This document shows positions 29,450-38,535 of a stretch of 60,995 nucleotides of DNA, in pieces. Source of the stretch: Microbacterium bovistercoris. GTDB lineage: Bacteria > Actinomycetota > Actinomycetes > Actinomycetales > Microbacteriaceae. A program made the translations under genes and the position numbers. The stretch lies in the NCBI RefSeq assembly GCF_003387575.1, contig NZ_QUAB01000041.1, positions 175,309-236,303 of the forward strand, written 5' to 3'. The notes beneath the pieces were generated by a model. That model was not told the origin of the DNA and ran no database searches. It was given only the letters and a program-made list of their open reading frames with translations. The stretch's first letter is position 1; the number at the start of each line of letters is the position of its first letter.

Positions 29450-29487
29450 GTAACATGCTCGAAACACGGCAGACACGGCGGGGAAAC
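29450..29487 (+). promoter_or_regulatory. GlnR-type tandem box upstream of glnA
   Basis: GTAAC-n6-GAAAC-n6-GACAC-n6-GAAAC: four half-sites at exact spacing, one mismatch to the Streptomyces-type GlnR box (gTnAC-n6-GaAAC repeated). It lies 61 bp before the glnA start and so should put glnA under nitrogen control. Confidence 0.75.
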
Positions 29488-29548
29488 CGCCTCTCCGTAA
29501 TCTGCCTCGTGGGCCAAGTCCCCCGAATCCCTTCCACAGGAGTGCTAC

Positions 29549-30973
29549 ATGTTCAGTGAACCGTCCGAGCTGATCGCCTACATCAAGGAGAACGACGTCA
29601 AGTTCCTTGACATCCGTTTCACCGACCTGCCCGGTGTGCAGCAGCACTTCAACATCCCGGCCGCCACGGTCGATGAGGACTTCTTCCGGGACGGACAGCT
29701 GTTCGACGGCTCCTCGATCCGCGGCTTCGCGTCGATCCACGAGTCCGACATGCAGCTCATCCCCGATGTGACCACGGCGTACATCGACCCGTTCCGTGAG
29801 GCCAGCACGATCGTCATGGTCTTCGACATCTACAACCCCCGCACCGGCGAGATCTACAGCAAGGACCCGCGTCAGGTCGCGAAGAAGGCCGAGAAGTACC
29901 TCGCATCCACCGGCATCGCCGACACCGCGTACTTCGCGCCCGAGGCCGAGTTCTACATCTTCGACGACGTGCGCTACTCGGTGACCGCCGGCGAGAGCTT
30001 CTACAAGGTGGACTCCGAGGAGGCGGCATGGAACTCGGGCCGCGAGGAGGAGGGCGGCAACCTCGGCAACAAGACCCCCTTCAAGGGCGGCTACTTCCCC
30101 GTCGCGCCGGTCGACAAGACCGCAGACCTCCGCGATGACATCACCCTGCGCCTGATCGATGCCGGCTTCCACCTGGAGCGCTCGCACCACGAGGTCGGCA
30201 CCGCCGGTCAGCAGGAGATCAACTACCGCTTCGACACGATGGTGCACGCGGCCGACGACATCCTGAAGTTCAAGTACATCGTCAAGAACACGGCCGAGGA
30301 GTGGGGCAAGACCGTCACGTTCATGCCGAAGCCGCTGTTCGGCGACAACGGCTCCGGCATGCACACGCACCAGTCGCTGTGGCTCGAGGGCAAGCCGCTG
30401 TTCTTCGACGAGAACGGCTACGGTCAGCTCAGCGACACCGCTCGCTGGTACATCGGCGGCCTGCTCAAGCACGCGCACGCCGTGCTGGCCTTCACCAACC
30501 CGACCCTGAACAGCTACCACCGCCTGGTGAAGCACTTCGAGGCGCCGGTGAACCTGGCCTACTCGGCCGGCAACCGCTCCGCAGCCATCCGCATCCCGCT
30601 GACCGGCTCGAACCCGAAGGCCAAGCGCATCGAGTTCCGCGTTCCCGACGCCTCGGGCAACCCGTACCTCGCGTTCGCCGCGCAGCTGATGGCCGGCCTC
30701 GACGGCATCCGCAACCGCATCGAGCCGATGGAGCCCATCGACAAGGACCTCTACGAGCTGCCTCCGGAGGAGGCCAAGAACATCCCGCAGGTGCCGAACT
30801 CCCTGCTGGACTCGCTCGAGGCGCTCCGCGAGGACCACGACTTCCTGCTCGAGGGCGGCGTGTTCACCCAGGAGCTCATCGACACCTGGATCGACTACAA
30901 GTACAACAACGAGATCCTGCCGATGGCGCAGCGCCCGCACCCGTACGAGTACGAGCTGTACTACGGCGTCTGA
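29549..30973 (+). CDS. glnA: Glutamine synthetase type I
   Basis: A 474-residue dodecameric glutamine synthetase (GSI-beta), forming glutamine from glutamate, ammonia and ATP. Motifs: [17 protein letters not shown] (GS signature), [17 protein letters not shown] and NRSAAIRIP. Adenylylation site is the Tyr in [10 protein letters not shown], the target of GlnE encoded at 32750-35725. ATG 29549 has ACAGGAG upstream. A four-half-site GlnR-type box precedes it, and a strong hairpin (30993-31028) follows. Monocistronic. Confidence 0.97.
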   Translation: MFSEPSELIAYIKENDVKFLDIRFTDLPGVQQHFNIPAATVDEDFFRDGQLFDGSSIRGFASIHESDMQLIPDVTTAYIDPFREASTIVMVFDIYNPRTGEIYSKDPRQVAKKAEKYLASTGIADTAYFAPEAEFYIFDDVRYSVTAGESFYKVDSEEAAWNSGREEEGGNLGNKTPFKGGYFPVAPVDKTADLRDDITLRLIDAGFHLERSHHEVGTAGQQEINYRFDTMVHAADDILKFKYIVKNTAEEWGKTVTFMPKPLFGDNGSGMHTHQSLWLEGKPLFFDENGYGQLSDTARWYIGGLLKHAHAVLAFTNPTLNSYHRLVKHFEAPVNLAYSAGNRSAAIRIPLTGSNPKAKRIEFRVPDASGNPYLAFAAQLMAGLDGIRNRIEPMEPIDKDLYELPPEEAKNIPQVPNSLLDSLEALREDHDFLLEGGVFTQELIDTWIDYKYNNEILPMAQRPHPYEYELYYGV

Positions 30974-30992
30974 TCCGTTCGCCGAACACACA

Positions 30993-31028
30993 CGAATGCC
31001 CGCTCCCTTTCCGGGGGCGGGCATTCGC
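30993..31028. terminator. Terminator after glnA
   Basis: CGAATGCCCGC ... GCGGGCATTCG with extra pairs of the CTCC/GGGG type inside; 11 or more bp. Confidence 0.8.
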
Positions 31029-31051
31029 GTAACGTTCCCGTGGAGGAACAC

Positions 31052-31849
31052 ATGACACCTGAACACCGCCCTGTGCGCATCGGCGTGCAGATCCAGCCGC
31101 AGCACGCGCCCTACGAGAAGTTCCGAGACACCGCAGCCGCGCTCGAGGAACTCGGCGTCGACGTCCTGTTCAACTGGGACCACTTCTTCCCGCTTCGCGG
31201 CGAACCGGACGGCATGCACTTCGAGTCATGGACGATGCTCGCGGCCCTCGCTGAGCAGACCAGCCGCGTCGAGATCGGCGCCCTGGTGAACTGCAACAGC
31301 TACCGCAACGCGAACCTGCAGGCGGACATGGCTCGCACGATCGATCACATCAGCGCGAAGGGCGGTCAGGGGCGGTTCATCTTCGGCACCGGGTCGGGCT
31401 GGTTCGAGCGCGACTACGACGAGTACGGTTATGACTTCGGCACGGTGGGCAGTCGCCTGGACGCACTCGCCAGGGATCTTCCCGTCATCGAGGACAGGTG
31501 GGCGAAGCTGAATCCGCCGCCCACCCGAACCATCCCCGTGCTCATCGGTGGTGGGGGCGAGAAGAAGACGCTGCGAATCGTCGCACAGCACGCGGACATC
31601 TGGCATTCGTTCAGTGACGCCGCGACTCTGGAGCGGAAGCTCGGGATCCTCGCCGAGCACGGACGCGTCGTCGGCAGGGACACCTCGCAGATCGAGATCT
31701 CCACCGAGATCGGCAACCGCAGCCTCCACGAGGTCGAGCAGCAGTACGCCCTCGGTGCGCGCCTCTTCACGATCGGCATCTCCGGCCCCGACTACGACAT
31801 CACGCGCGTGACGGACTGGCTCGCCTGGCGCGACGACAAGAACCGCTGA
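31052..31849 (+). CDS. LLM-class F420-dependent oxidoreductase
   Basis: A 265-residue luciferase-like TIM barrel. N-terminus RIGVQIQPQHAPYEKFRDTAAALEELGVD, then LFNWDHFFPL, VEIGALVNCNSYRNANLQADMARTIDHIS, the typical RFIFGTGSGWFERDYDEYGYDFG and VLIGGGGEKKTLRIVAQHADIWH, as in F420-dependent LLM oxidoreductases of actinobacteria. Substrate unknown. ATG 31052 follows GTGGAGGA; a GTG at 31040 would leave no SD. Single gene between the glnA terminator and the convergent glnE operon. Confidence 0.88.
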   Translation: MTPEHRPVRIGVQIQPQHAPYEKFRDTAAALEELGVDVLFNWDHFFPLRGEPDGMHFESWTMLAALAEQTSRVEIGALVNCNSYRNANLQADMARTIDHISAKGGQGRFIFGTGSGWFERDYDEYGYDFGTVGSRLDALARDLPVIEDRWAKLNPPPTRTIPVLIGGGGEKKTLRIVAQHADIWHSFSDAATLERKLGILAEHGRVVGRDTSQIEISTEIGNRSLHEVEQQYALGARLFTIGISGPDYDITRVTDWLAWRDDKNR

Positions 31850-31896
31850 CCGTCGCCGAGGCCGGGCAACACGATGCGCCGGTCCTTGAGACCTGG

Positions 31897-32307
31897 TTAA
31901 CCCCGCCGGTACACGCCCGCGACGAGCGGCTGCAATTCTCCGTCGCCGGACGCCGCGGCGAGTCGCATCGTCAGAACTTCACCGTCGGATGCGAGGACCA
32001 TGACGTTCCTGCCCCGCTCCGAGCTCCGCTCGAGGACGAGTTCACCGTCGGTCCAGGTGGCGGTGCCCGGTGACGCGGGGACGAACCCGTAGGAGTCGAA
32101 CCACCACCAGCCGTCGCCGAGGACGACGCCGTGGCCGGCCATCGCACCGTCCGCGCGGGTCTCGGAGTAGTCGATGATCAGCGCATCGCCCGGCCCTGGC
32201 GCGAGATGCAACGACGCCTGCGCGTGTCCCGCCGGCGTCCACGCCGTCGCGAAGACCTCCTCCTCGCCCGTCCATCGGCCGTGGAGTTTCTCCAGCCGGC
32301 TCACCAC
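31897..32307 (-). CDS. Conserved hypothetical protein, DUF1579-like beta-barrel
   Basis: 136 residues. LEKLHGRWTGEEEVFATAWTPAG, LIIDYSETRADGAMAGHGVVLGDGWWWFDSYGF and VYRRG at the end suggest a small lipocalin/FABP-like barrel, as in DUF1579-type proteins. No catalytic residue is evident. The GTG start overlaps the cupin gene stop, so it is the last gene of the glnA2-glnE-cupin operon. The family name is an estimate; the function is unknown. Confidence 0.6.
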   Translation of the reverse strand: MVSRLEKLHGRWTGEEEVFATAWTPAGHAQASLHLAPGPGDALIIDYSETRADGAMAGHGVVLGDGWWWFDSYGFVPASPGTATWTDGELVLERSSERGRNVMVLASDGEVLTMRLAAASGDGELQPLVAGVYRRG

Positions 32308-32732
32308 GGCATCGGCCGTTCCGGAGCACGTGTGCCGTCATTCGGCATGTGCGGAAGTTCCTCGCCTCCGGCACGGATGCAGAGCCAGCGCAGTTCCCCG
32401 GGGCTGTCGGGCAGCGCCCGCCAGGTGCGCCAGGTGTTCTGGCCGACTCGGACGACCGAGCCGGGACCGACGTCGACGACGTCATCGTCGAGGCCCATCT
32501 GACCTCGTCCCTCAAGGAACACGTAGAGCTCCTCGACACGGCTGTGCGCGTGCCAGTACCCGGCCTCCTCCCCCGGCACCAGCGCGTTGGCGGTCATGCC
32601 GATGTACTGCATGGTCAGCTCGTGGTCGACGACCCGTCGGCCATCCCGCGACCGGCTCTCGTCGAACCCGCCGAAGTGACCTCTCCAGTCGTCCAGACCG
32701 CCGATCTGGGTGACCTCGTAACCCTCGCTCAT
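32301..32732 (-). CDS. Cupin domain protein
   Basis: A 143-residue single-cupin protein. Cupin motif 1 is visible as YWHAHSRVEELYVFLEGRGQMGLDDD (H-x-H ... E), followed by VDVGPGSVVRVGQNTWRTWRALPDSPGELRWLCI in place of motif 2, where the usual second His is not evident. Metal binding therefore probably uses two His and one Glu. The start at 32732 (MSEGYEV) lies 17 nt after the glnE stop; longer upstream frames overlap glnE. Substrate unknown. Confidence 0.8.
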   Translation of the reverse strand: MSEGYEVTQIGGLDDWRGHFGGFDESRSRDGRRVVDHELTMQYIGMTANALVPGEEAGYWHAHSRVEELYVFLEGRGQMGLDDDVVDVGPGSVVRVGQNTWRTWRALPDSPGELRWLCIRAGGEELPHMPNDGTRAPERPMPW

Positions 32733-32749
32733 CCCGCATCCTCTCTCGG

Positions 32750-35725
32750 TCAACCGTAGAAGTTCTTCTCGAAGACCCGCCGGGCGCGTCGTGTGACCCC
32801 CAGATACTCCTCGTCGAGCTGCGTCGCGGACCTGTCCGGATAACCGAGGAGCCGGGCCACCGCGTCGAGTTCCCGGCGGTCGGCCGGGAGTACGTCTGTC
32901 GCCTTGCCCGTGTACAGCGTGATCGCCGATCGCAGCCTGCTGGAGAGCAGCCACGCCTCGCGCAGGCGACTGACGCCGGATGCCGGCAGCAGCCCCGCAT
33001 CCTCCGCTGCGGTGAGCGCGCCCAGGGTCGACGTCGTGCGGAGTCCCGGGATGCGGGATGCGTGCTGCAGCTGCAGCAGCTGCGCCATCCATTCCACATC
33101 GCTGAGCGTGCCGGGGCCGAGCTTCAGATGCCTGCGGGGGTCAGCGCCCTGCGGGAGGCGCTCGCCCTCGACCCTGGCCTTGATCCGCTTGATCTCGCGA
33201 ACCTCCTGCAGCCCGATCGACTCCGGATAGCGGATGCCGTCGGCGAGCTCGGTGAAGCGGGCGATGAGCTTCGCGCTGCCTGCGATGCCCCGTGCGCGCA
33301 GCAGCGCCTGGGCCTCCCAGGACAGCGACCAGCGCCGGTAGTACTCCGCGTAGGCGTCGAACGAGCGCACCAGCGGTCCGTTGCGCCCCTCCGGTCGCAG
33401 GTCGGCGTCGAGTTCGAGCGGCAGCCGGTGATCAGTGAGGTGCTCCCGCAGGCCGGCGACGATCCGCGCGGACAGCTGCTGGGCGGTGTGCGGGTCGACG
33501 CCGTTCGCGTCGTAGACGAACAGCACATCCGCATCGGATCCGAACCCCAGCTCCGCGCCGCCGAAGCGTCCCATCCCGATGACCGAGAAGTCCAGCGCAT
33601 CGTGCTCCGGCGGAACGACCTCACGCCGCACGGCGCGGAGCGCCGCCTGGATCGCCGCCTCGGTGATGTCGGTGAGCGCCTGAGCGACCTCCTCGATCGT
33701 GAGCACGTCCAGCACCGCGCCCATCGCGGTGCGCAGCAGCTCCCTGCGGCGCAGCGCACGGACGGCCTTCGCCGCATCTGCGACCGTCACGTGCCGGGTC
33801 TGGATGGCCTTCGCCTCGTCGTCGAGAGCCTTCGCCGAGCGCGGGCGCAGCTGCCCCTCGCTGTCCAGCCACGCGACGGACTCCGGGATCCACTCCATCA
33901 GCTCGCCGATGTACTTCGAGCCGGACAGCACGCGGGTGAGCCTCTCCGCCGCGCCGGCGGAGTCGCGCAGCATGCGCAGGAACCACGGGGTGTCGCCGAG
34001 CCGCTCGCTGATGCGGCGGAACGCGATCAGCCCGTAGTCGGGATCGCTGCCGTCGGCGAACCAGCGCACCATGATCGGCATCAGCGATCGCTGCACCACC
34101 GCCTTGCGGCTCAGCCCGCCGGTGAGCGCGCCGATGTGCCGTAGCGCTCCGGCCGGATCGCGGAAGCCGATGGCCGCCAGACGGTCGTGGGCCTGCGCCG
34201 CCGAGAGGGTGCGCTCCTCCTCGGGGAGCGCAGCCACGGCGCTGAGCAACGGCCGGTAGAACAGCCGCACATGGAGCTCGCGCACTTCGCGCCGGATGGC
34301 CTCCCAGCGCTGCCACACGCCCTCACCGGTGTCTGCGAGCCCGGTGGCGCGGGCCAGCACCCGCAGCCCGGCATCCGTTCGTGGCATGAGATGGGTGCGC
34401 CGCAGGTCGCGCAGCTGCAGACGATGCTCCAGCAGGCGCAGCATCCGGTAGTCCGCGCCGAAGACCCCGGCCTCTGAGCGGCCGATGTACCCGCGATCGC
34501 GGAGCGCGTCCAGCGCTTCGAGCGTGCCGCGCACCCGCAGCGACTCGTCGGCGAGGCCGTGCACGAGCTGCAGCAGCTGCACGGTGAACTCGATGTCTCG
34601 GAGGCCACCCTCACCGAGTTTCAGCTGATAGGCGGCGTCCCCCGGGTCGATGTGCGCGGTGACGCGCTCGCGCATCTGCTGCACGCTGTCGACGAAGTCG
34701 TCGCGCGCGGCGCTCGACCAGATCAGCGGCTGCACGGCGGCGAGATACTCCTCGCCCAGCACCGGGTCGCCGGCGAGCGGTCTGGCCTTCAGCAGCGCCT
34801 GGAACTCCCAGCTCTTCGCCCAGCGCTCGTAATACGCGAGGTGCGAGGTGAGCGAGCGCACCAGCGCACCCTGCTTGCCCTCCGGGCGCAGCGCGGCATC
34901 GACCTCCCAGAGTGGAGGCTCCACCTCCATGCCCGAGAGGACCGTCATGACATCGCGGGCGAGGCGGGTGGCGTGATCGAGCGCGCGCGATTCGGCGAGC
35001 ACCTCGTCGTCGGCGGTGCCTGCCACGAAGATGACGTCCACGTCGCTGATGTAGTTCAGCTCGCGCGCTCCGGCCTTGCCCATGCCGATGATCGCGAGGC
35101 GCGTGGCCTGCACCTCGGCGAGCGGGACGCTCTCGGCCAGGCGGGCTCTGGCGACGGCGAGTGCGCCTTCCAGCGCCGCCCCTGCGGCATCCGCCAGCGC
35201 CGCGCAGACCTCGTCGATGAGCCCGACCGGATCGGCGGACATCACGTCGACGAGCGCGATCTCGCTCAGCGCACGGCGGTACGCCACGCGCAGGGCGATC
35301 ACGGCATCCTGCCCTCCGTCGGACGCGACGCCGTCGCGGGCATTCACCGCCTGCAGCATCCGCTCCCGCAGCGCCTGGGAGTCCGGTACGACTGTCGCCT
35401 CGTCTCGCAGCACCGTGAGATGCTCCGGATGCCGCAGCAGGAACCCCGCTACGCCGGAGGACGCGCCCAGCAGCCGCCAGGCGCGTGATCGCGCATCGGG
35501 ATCGCCCAGGAGCGGGGCGAGATCGCCCGGCGCGCGCCGGGCGATCCGCAGCAGTCCCTCCAGCGCTCCGTCCGGGTCGGCGGCGATCGCGCCCTGGAGG
35601 AGCGCCGCCCGCGAGAATCCGGTCAGCTCCGCGAGCTCCTCCAGCGCCGCCGACGCCGTGCTCAGCTCGGCGAAGCCGAGCCGGGCGAGCGCCGACAGCG
35701 AGACGGACTCGTCCTGGCGGGCCAT
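32750..35725 (-). CDS. glnE: Bifunctional glutamine synthetase adenylyltransferase/adenylyl-removing enzyme
   Basis: 991 residues. Two nucleotidyltransferase domains: the adenylyl-removing half has GMGKAGARELNYISDVDVIFV and the adenylyltransferase half has GMGRFGGAELGFGSDADVLFVY, each with the G-x-x-D-x-D metal motif. Each is followed by LRPEG(K/R) and a helical regulatory domain (GEGGLRDIEFTVQLLQL; GPGTLSDVEWMAQLLQL). It controls glnA by modifying its Tyr. It starts 3 nt after glnA2, in one operon. Normal length. Confidence 0.96.
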   Translation of the reverse strand: MARQDESVSLSALARLGFAELSTASAALEELAELTGFSRAALLQGAIAADPDGALEGLLRIARRAPGDLAPLLGDPDARSRAWRLLGASSGVAGFLLRHPEHLTVLRDEATVVPDSQALRERMLQAVNARDGVASDGGQDAVIALRVAYRRALSEIALVDVMSADPVGLIDEVCAALADAAGAALEGALAVARARLAESVPLAEVQATRLAIIGMGKAGARELNYISDVDVIFVAGTADDEVLAESRALDHATRLARDVMTVLSGMEVEPPLWEVDAALRPEGKQGALVRSLTSHLAYYERWAKSWEFQALLKARPLAGDPVLGEEYLAAVQPLIWSSAARDDFVDSVQQMRERVTAHIDPGDAAYQLKLGEGGLRDIEFTVQLLQLVHGLADESLRVRGTLEALDALRDRGYIGRSEAGVFGADYRMLRLLEHRLQLRDLRRTHLMPRTDAGLRVLARATGLADTGEGVWQRWEAIRREVRELHVRLFYRPLLSAVAALPEEERTLSAAQAHDRLAAIGFRDPAGALRHIGALTGGLSRKAVVQRSLMPIMVRWFADGSDPDYGLIAFRRISERLGDTPWFLRMLRDSAGAAERLTRVLSGSKYIGELMEWIPESVAWLDSEGQLRPRSAKALDDEAKAIQTRHVTVADAAKAVRALRRRELLRTAMGAVLDVLTIEEVAQALTDITEAAIQAALRAVRREVVPPEHDALDFSVIGMGRFGGAELGFGSDADVLFVYDANGVDPHTAQQLSARIVAGLREHLTDHRLPLELDADLRPEGRNGPLVRSFDAYAEYYRRWSLSWEAQALLRARGIAGSAKLIARFTELADGIRYPESIGLQEVREIKRIKARVEGERLPQGADPRRHLKLGPGTLSDVEWMAQLLQLQHASRIPGLRTTSTLGALTAAEDAGLLPASGVSRLREAWLLSSRLRSAITLYTGKATDVLPADRRELDAVARLLGYPDRSATQLDEEYLGVTRRARRVFEKNFYG

Positions 35726-35728
35726 GGA

Positions 35729-37066
35729 TCAGAGCAGCTCGAGGTTGCTCTTGAGCTCGAACGGCGTGACCTGACCGCGGTACGCCTCCCACTCCTTGCG
35801 CTTGTTCAGCAGCACGTAGTTGAACACCTGCTCGCCGAGCGTCTCGGCCACCAGCTCGGAATCCTCCATGAACTCCAGTGCGTGGTCGAGGCTGGCCGGC
35901 AGCGGCTCGTAGCCCAGCGCCCGGCGCTCGGCGTCGCTGAGCGTCCAGACGTTGTCCTCCGCCTCGGGAGGCAGGTCGTACTCCTCCTCGATGCCCTTCA
36001 GGCCGGCTGCGAGGATCAGCGCGTACGCCAGATACGGGTTGGTCGCCGAGTCCAGGCCGCGGTACTCGACCCGCGAGGACTGGCCCTTGTTCGGCTTGTA
36101 CATCGGCACGCGGACGAGGGCGGACCGGTTCTGGTGTCCCCAGGTGACGAAGCTCGGTGCCTCGCCGCCGCTCCACAGCCGCTTGTACGAGTTGACGAAC
36201 TGGTTCGTCACCGCGGCGATCTCGTTGGCATGCCGCAGCAGGCCGGCGATGAAGTGCCGGCCGGTGCGGGAGAGCTGGTACTGCGCGCCTTCCTCGTAGA
36301 ACGCGTTCACGTCGCCCTCGAACAGGGACATGTGCGTGTGCATGCCGCTGCCGGGGTGGTCGCTGAGCGGCTTGGGCATGAACGTCGCGTACACGCCCTG
36401 CTCGATCGCGACCTCCTTCACGACGGTCCGGAACGTCATGATGTTGTCCGCGGTGGTGAGTGCGTCGGCGTAACGGAGGTCGATCTCGTTCTGACCGGGG
36501 CCGCCCTCGTGGTGGCTGAACTCGACAGAGATGCCGAGGTCCTCCAGCATCCGCACCGCGCGGCGACGGAAGTCGTGCGCCGTGCCGCCGGGAACGTTGT
36601 CGAAGTAGCCGGCGGAGTCCGCCGGGATCGGCCCCTCCGGGCCGATCTGCGAGGACTTCAGCAGGTAGAACTCGATCTCAGGATGCGTGTAGAACGTGAA
36701 CCCGGCATCCGCCGCCTTCGCGAGCGTGCGCCGCAGCACGTGCCGCGGATCGGAGACCGCGGGCTGCCCGTCGGGCGTCGTGAGGTCGCAGAACATGCGA
36801 GCGGTGGGATCGATCTCGCCGCGCCAGGGCAGGATCTGGAACGTCGTCGGGTCGGGCTGCGCGAGCAGATCGGACTCGAACGAGCGGGTCAGGCCCTCGA
36901 TCGCAGAGCCGTCGAAGCCGATGCCCTCGGCGAACGCGCCTTCGACCTCTGCCGGCGCGATCGCGACCGATTTCAGCGTGCCGATGACGTCGGTGAACCA
37001 CAGGCGCACGAACTTTACGCCGCGCTCCTCGATGGTCCGCAGCACGAAATCACGCTGTTTGTCCAT
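35729..37066 (-). CDS. glnA2: Glutamine synthetase-like protein GlnA2
   Basis: A 445-residue GSI-alpha/GlnA2-type glutamine synthetase. Motifs: VKFVRLWFTDVIGTLKSVAI, GFDGSAIEGLTRSFESDL, PKPLSDHPGSGMHTHMSLFEGD and NRSALVRVP; the adenylylation region reads EEYDLPPEAED. This paralogue is regularly encoded beside glnE in actinobacteria; some GlnA2-4 proteins act on other amines rather than ammonia, so the reaction is not certain. Transcribed with a small SPOR-like gene upstream and glnE downstream (3-nt gaps). Confidence 0.92.
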   Translation of the reverse strand: MDKQRDFVLRTIEERGVKFVRLWFTDVIGTLKSVAIAPAEVEGAFAEGIGFDGSAIEGLTRSFESDLLAQPDPTTFQILPWRGEIDPTARMFCDLTTPDGQPAVSDPRHVLRRTLAKAADAGFTFYTHPEIEFYLLKSSQIGPEGPIPADSAGYFDNVPGGTAHDFRRRAVRMLEDLGISVEFSHHEGGPGQNEIDLRYADALTTADNIMTFRTVVKEVAIEQGVYATFMPKPLSDHPGSGMHTHMSLFEGDVNAFYEEGAQYQLSRTGRHFIAGLLRHANEIAAVTNQFVNSYKRLWSGGEAPSFVTWGHQNRSALVRVPMYKPNKGQSSRVEYRGLDSATNPYLAYALILAAGLKGIEEEYDLPPEAEDNVWTLSDAERRALGYEPLPASLDHALEFMEDSELVAETLGEQVFNYVLLNKRKEWEAYRGQVTPFELKSNLELL

Positions 37067-37069
37067 GTG

Positions 37070-37261
37070 TCAGTCCCAGCCGTTCTCGGCCGCTTCTTCT
37101 TCGGCCCACTTGTTCGAGCGCTCGACCATGACCTCGGGAGCGCGCGCAGCCTCGGCTGCGGTGTCGAACGGGCCGACCCGGTCGTACGACGCCGAGATCA
37201 TGCCGTACTCGACCTGCTTGGTGGTCAGGTTGTACCAGTACTTGTCGTCACCCTCGGGCAT
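37070..37261 (-). CDS. Small conserved SPOR-like protein
   Basis: A 63-residue acidic protein, MPEGDDKYWYNLTTKQVEYG, then YDRVGPFDTAAEAARAPE. It is a widespread actinobacterial family sometimes annotated as SPOR-domain or, wrongly, methionine aminopeptidase. The W-Y-N-L ... Q-V-E-x-G pattern resembles one half of a SPOR fold, but there is no membrane anchor. First gene of the glnA2-glnE operon, 3 nt from glnA2. Function unknown. Confidence 0.8.
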   Translation of the reverse strand: MPEGDDKYWYNLTTKQVEYGMISASYDRVGPFDTAAEAARAPEVMVERSNKWAEEEAAENGWD

Positions 37262-37317
37262 GGCCCCATCCCTTCGTCAGCCGTTGTCACGATCCTAACG
37301 TCGCGACGCACTCTCGC

Positions 37318-37323
37318 TAGGCT
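37318..37323 (+). promoter_or_regulatory. Leaderless -10 (TAGGCT) of ppgK
   Basis: TAGGCT, seven bases, ATG 37331. The ATG at 37325 is too close to the hexamer to be used. Confidence 0.6.
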
Positions 37324-37330
37324 TATGACC

Positions 37331-38077
37331 ATGGCAAAAGCGATCGGCGTCGACATCGGCGGCACGGGTATCAAAGCAGGAATCGTCGACCTCACGCACG
37401 GCACCATGGCGTCTGATCGCGTGCGTGTGCCCACGCCCGAGGGTGCGGCGCCCGAAGACGTGCTCACGGCAGTGAAGACCGTGCTCAAGACCCTCGACGT
37501 GCATGAGTCCACCCTTCCGCTCGGCGTCGCCTTCCCGGCGATCGTCAAGCGCGGCAAGACGCTGTCGGCGGCCAACGTCTCGAAGACCTGGATCGACTTC
37601 GAGGCGGAGCAGTTCTTCCGCGAGGGTCTGGACCGCAACATCGTCTTCGTCAACGACGCGGATGCCGCCGGCGTCGCGGAGGCGCGTCACGGCGCGGCGC
37701 GCGACGTCATGGGCCTCACCCTGATGACCACGCTCGGCACCGGCATCGGCTCCGCATTCCTGCACGACGGCGTCCTCATCCCCAACTCCGAGCTCGGCCA
37801 CCTCAACTTCGGCACCTACGCATCGGTGGAGACCTGGGCCGCCACTTCCGCGCGGGAGCGCGAGGGCCTGACATGGGCCGAATGGGCGGAGCGCCTGCAG
37901 GCCTTCTACTCGCACATCGAGTTCCTGTTCAGCCCGGACCTTTTCGTGGTCGGCGGAGGCGTGTCGAAGAACGCCAGCGACTTCCTGCCCCTGCTCGACC
38001 TGAAGACCCCGATCGTTCCGGCCATCCACCGCAACAACTCCGGCATCATCGGAGCCGCGTCGCTCGCCGGCGACTGA
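37331..38077 (+). CDS. ppgK: Polyphosphate glucokinase
   Basis: A 248-residue ROK-type kinase that phosphorylates glucose with polyphosphate or ATP. ATP/phosphate motif AIGVDIGGTGIKAGIVDL, glucose-binding FVNDADAAGVAEARHGAAR (catalytic Asp), TTLGTGIGSAF, ELGHLNFG and a C-terminal VVGGGVSKNASDFL. Length is normal. The start is fixed by the TAGGCT-n7-ATG arrangement. It ends in a 15-bp terminator shared with rnpB on the opposite strand. Confidence 0.94.
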   Translation: MAKAIGVDIGGTGIKAGIVDLTHGTMASDRVRVPTPEGAAPEDVLTAVKTVLKTLDVHESTLPLGVAFPAIVKRGKTLSAANVSKTWIDFEAEQFFREGLDRNIVFVNDADAAGVAEARHGAARDVMGLTLMTTLGTGIGSAFLHDGVLIPNSELGHLNFGTYASVETWAATSAREREGLTWAEWAERLQAFYSHIEFLFSPDLFVVGGGVSKNASDFLPLLDLKTPIVPAIHRNNSGIIGAASLAGD

Positions 38078-38089
38078 GCACGAAGACAA

Positions 38090-38124
38090 GCGCCCCGGCA
38101 TCCGTCGATCGGATGCCGGGGCGC
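38090..38124. terminator. Bidirectional terminator between ppgK and rnpB
   Basis: GCGCCCCGGCATCCG, loop TCGAT, CGGATGCCGGGGCGC: a perfect 15-bp stem. Confidence 0.85.
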
Positions 38125-38134
38125 CGTGCTGTGA

Positions 38135-38527
38135 GGTGAACGGGCCGGCCTGTACGCCGGGTTCTGTCCGGGGGCTTGCGCCCCGTGGACGGTCATCTCT
38201 CTCGGCGACACGTTGCCGTGCCGCTCCAGCGGCCTACCCGAGGACTCGGCGAGCCGCGTCAACATCCTCTGTCTGGCCTTGCTCCGGGCGAGGTTTACCT
38301 GGCGGGCCGTGTCACCACGGCCCCCGGTGGTCTCTTACACCACCCTTTCACCCTTACCCCTCCGGACCCTTCGACAAGCTCAGGGACCCAGGAAGGGCGG
38401 TCTGCTCTCTGTGGCACTGTCTCGCGGATTGCTCCGGGTGGGTGTTACCCACCGCCCTGCCCTGTGGAGCCCGGACGTTCCTCGGTGCGGTCACCCGCAA
38501 CGCGACCGTCCAGCCGACCCGTTCACC
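38135..38527 (-). ncRNA. rnpB: RNase P RNA (bacterial class A)
   Basis: About 393 nt. P1 is formed by GGTGAACGGG at the 5' end and CCCGTTCACC at the 3' end. Conserved cores are present: GAGGAACGTCCGGGCTCC, ACAGGGCAGGGCGGTGGGTA, GACAGTGCCACAGAGA, GTGTAAGAGACCACC, GAGCAAGGCCAGACAGAG and ACAGAACCCGGCGTACAGG near the 3' end. It catalyses 5' maturation of tRNAs. The P12 arm contains a copy of the dispersed TTCGACAAGCTCAG repeat. The 5' end is 8 nt downstream of the polymerase-like gene on the same strand, so its promoter must lie within that gene. Confidence 0.95.
38366..38389 (+). repeat. Dispersed repeat copy inside the P12 arm of RNase P RNA
   Basis: CCCTTCGACAAGCTCAGGGA on the plus strand. 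In the RNA (minus strand) the repeat forms the tip of P12. Confidence 0.85.
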
Positions 38528-38535
38528 CTTCGATT

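Noticed and set aside
28982..31219. 745-residue antisense frame over glnA
   Set aside because: Shadow of glnA; no SD and composition typical of antisense GC-rich frames.
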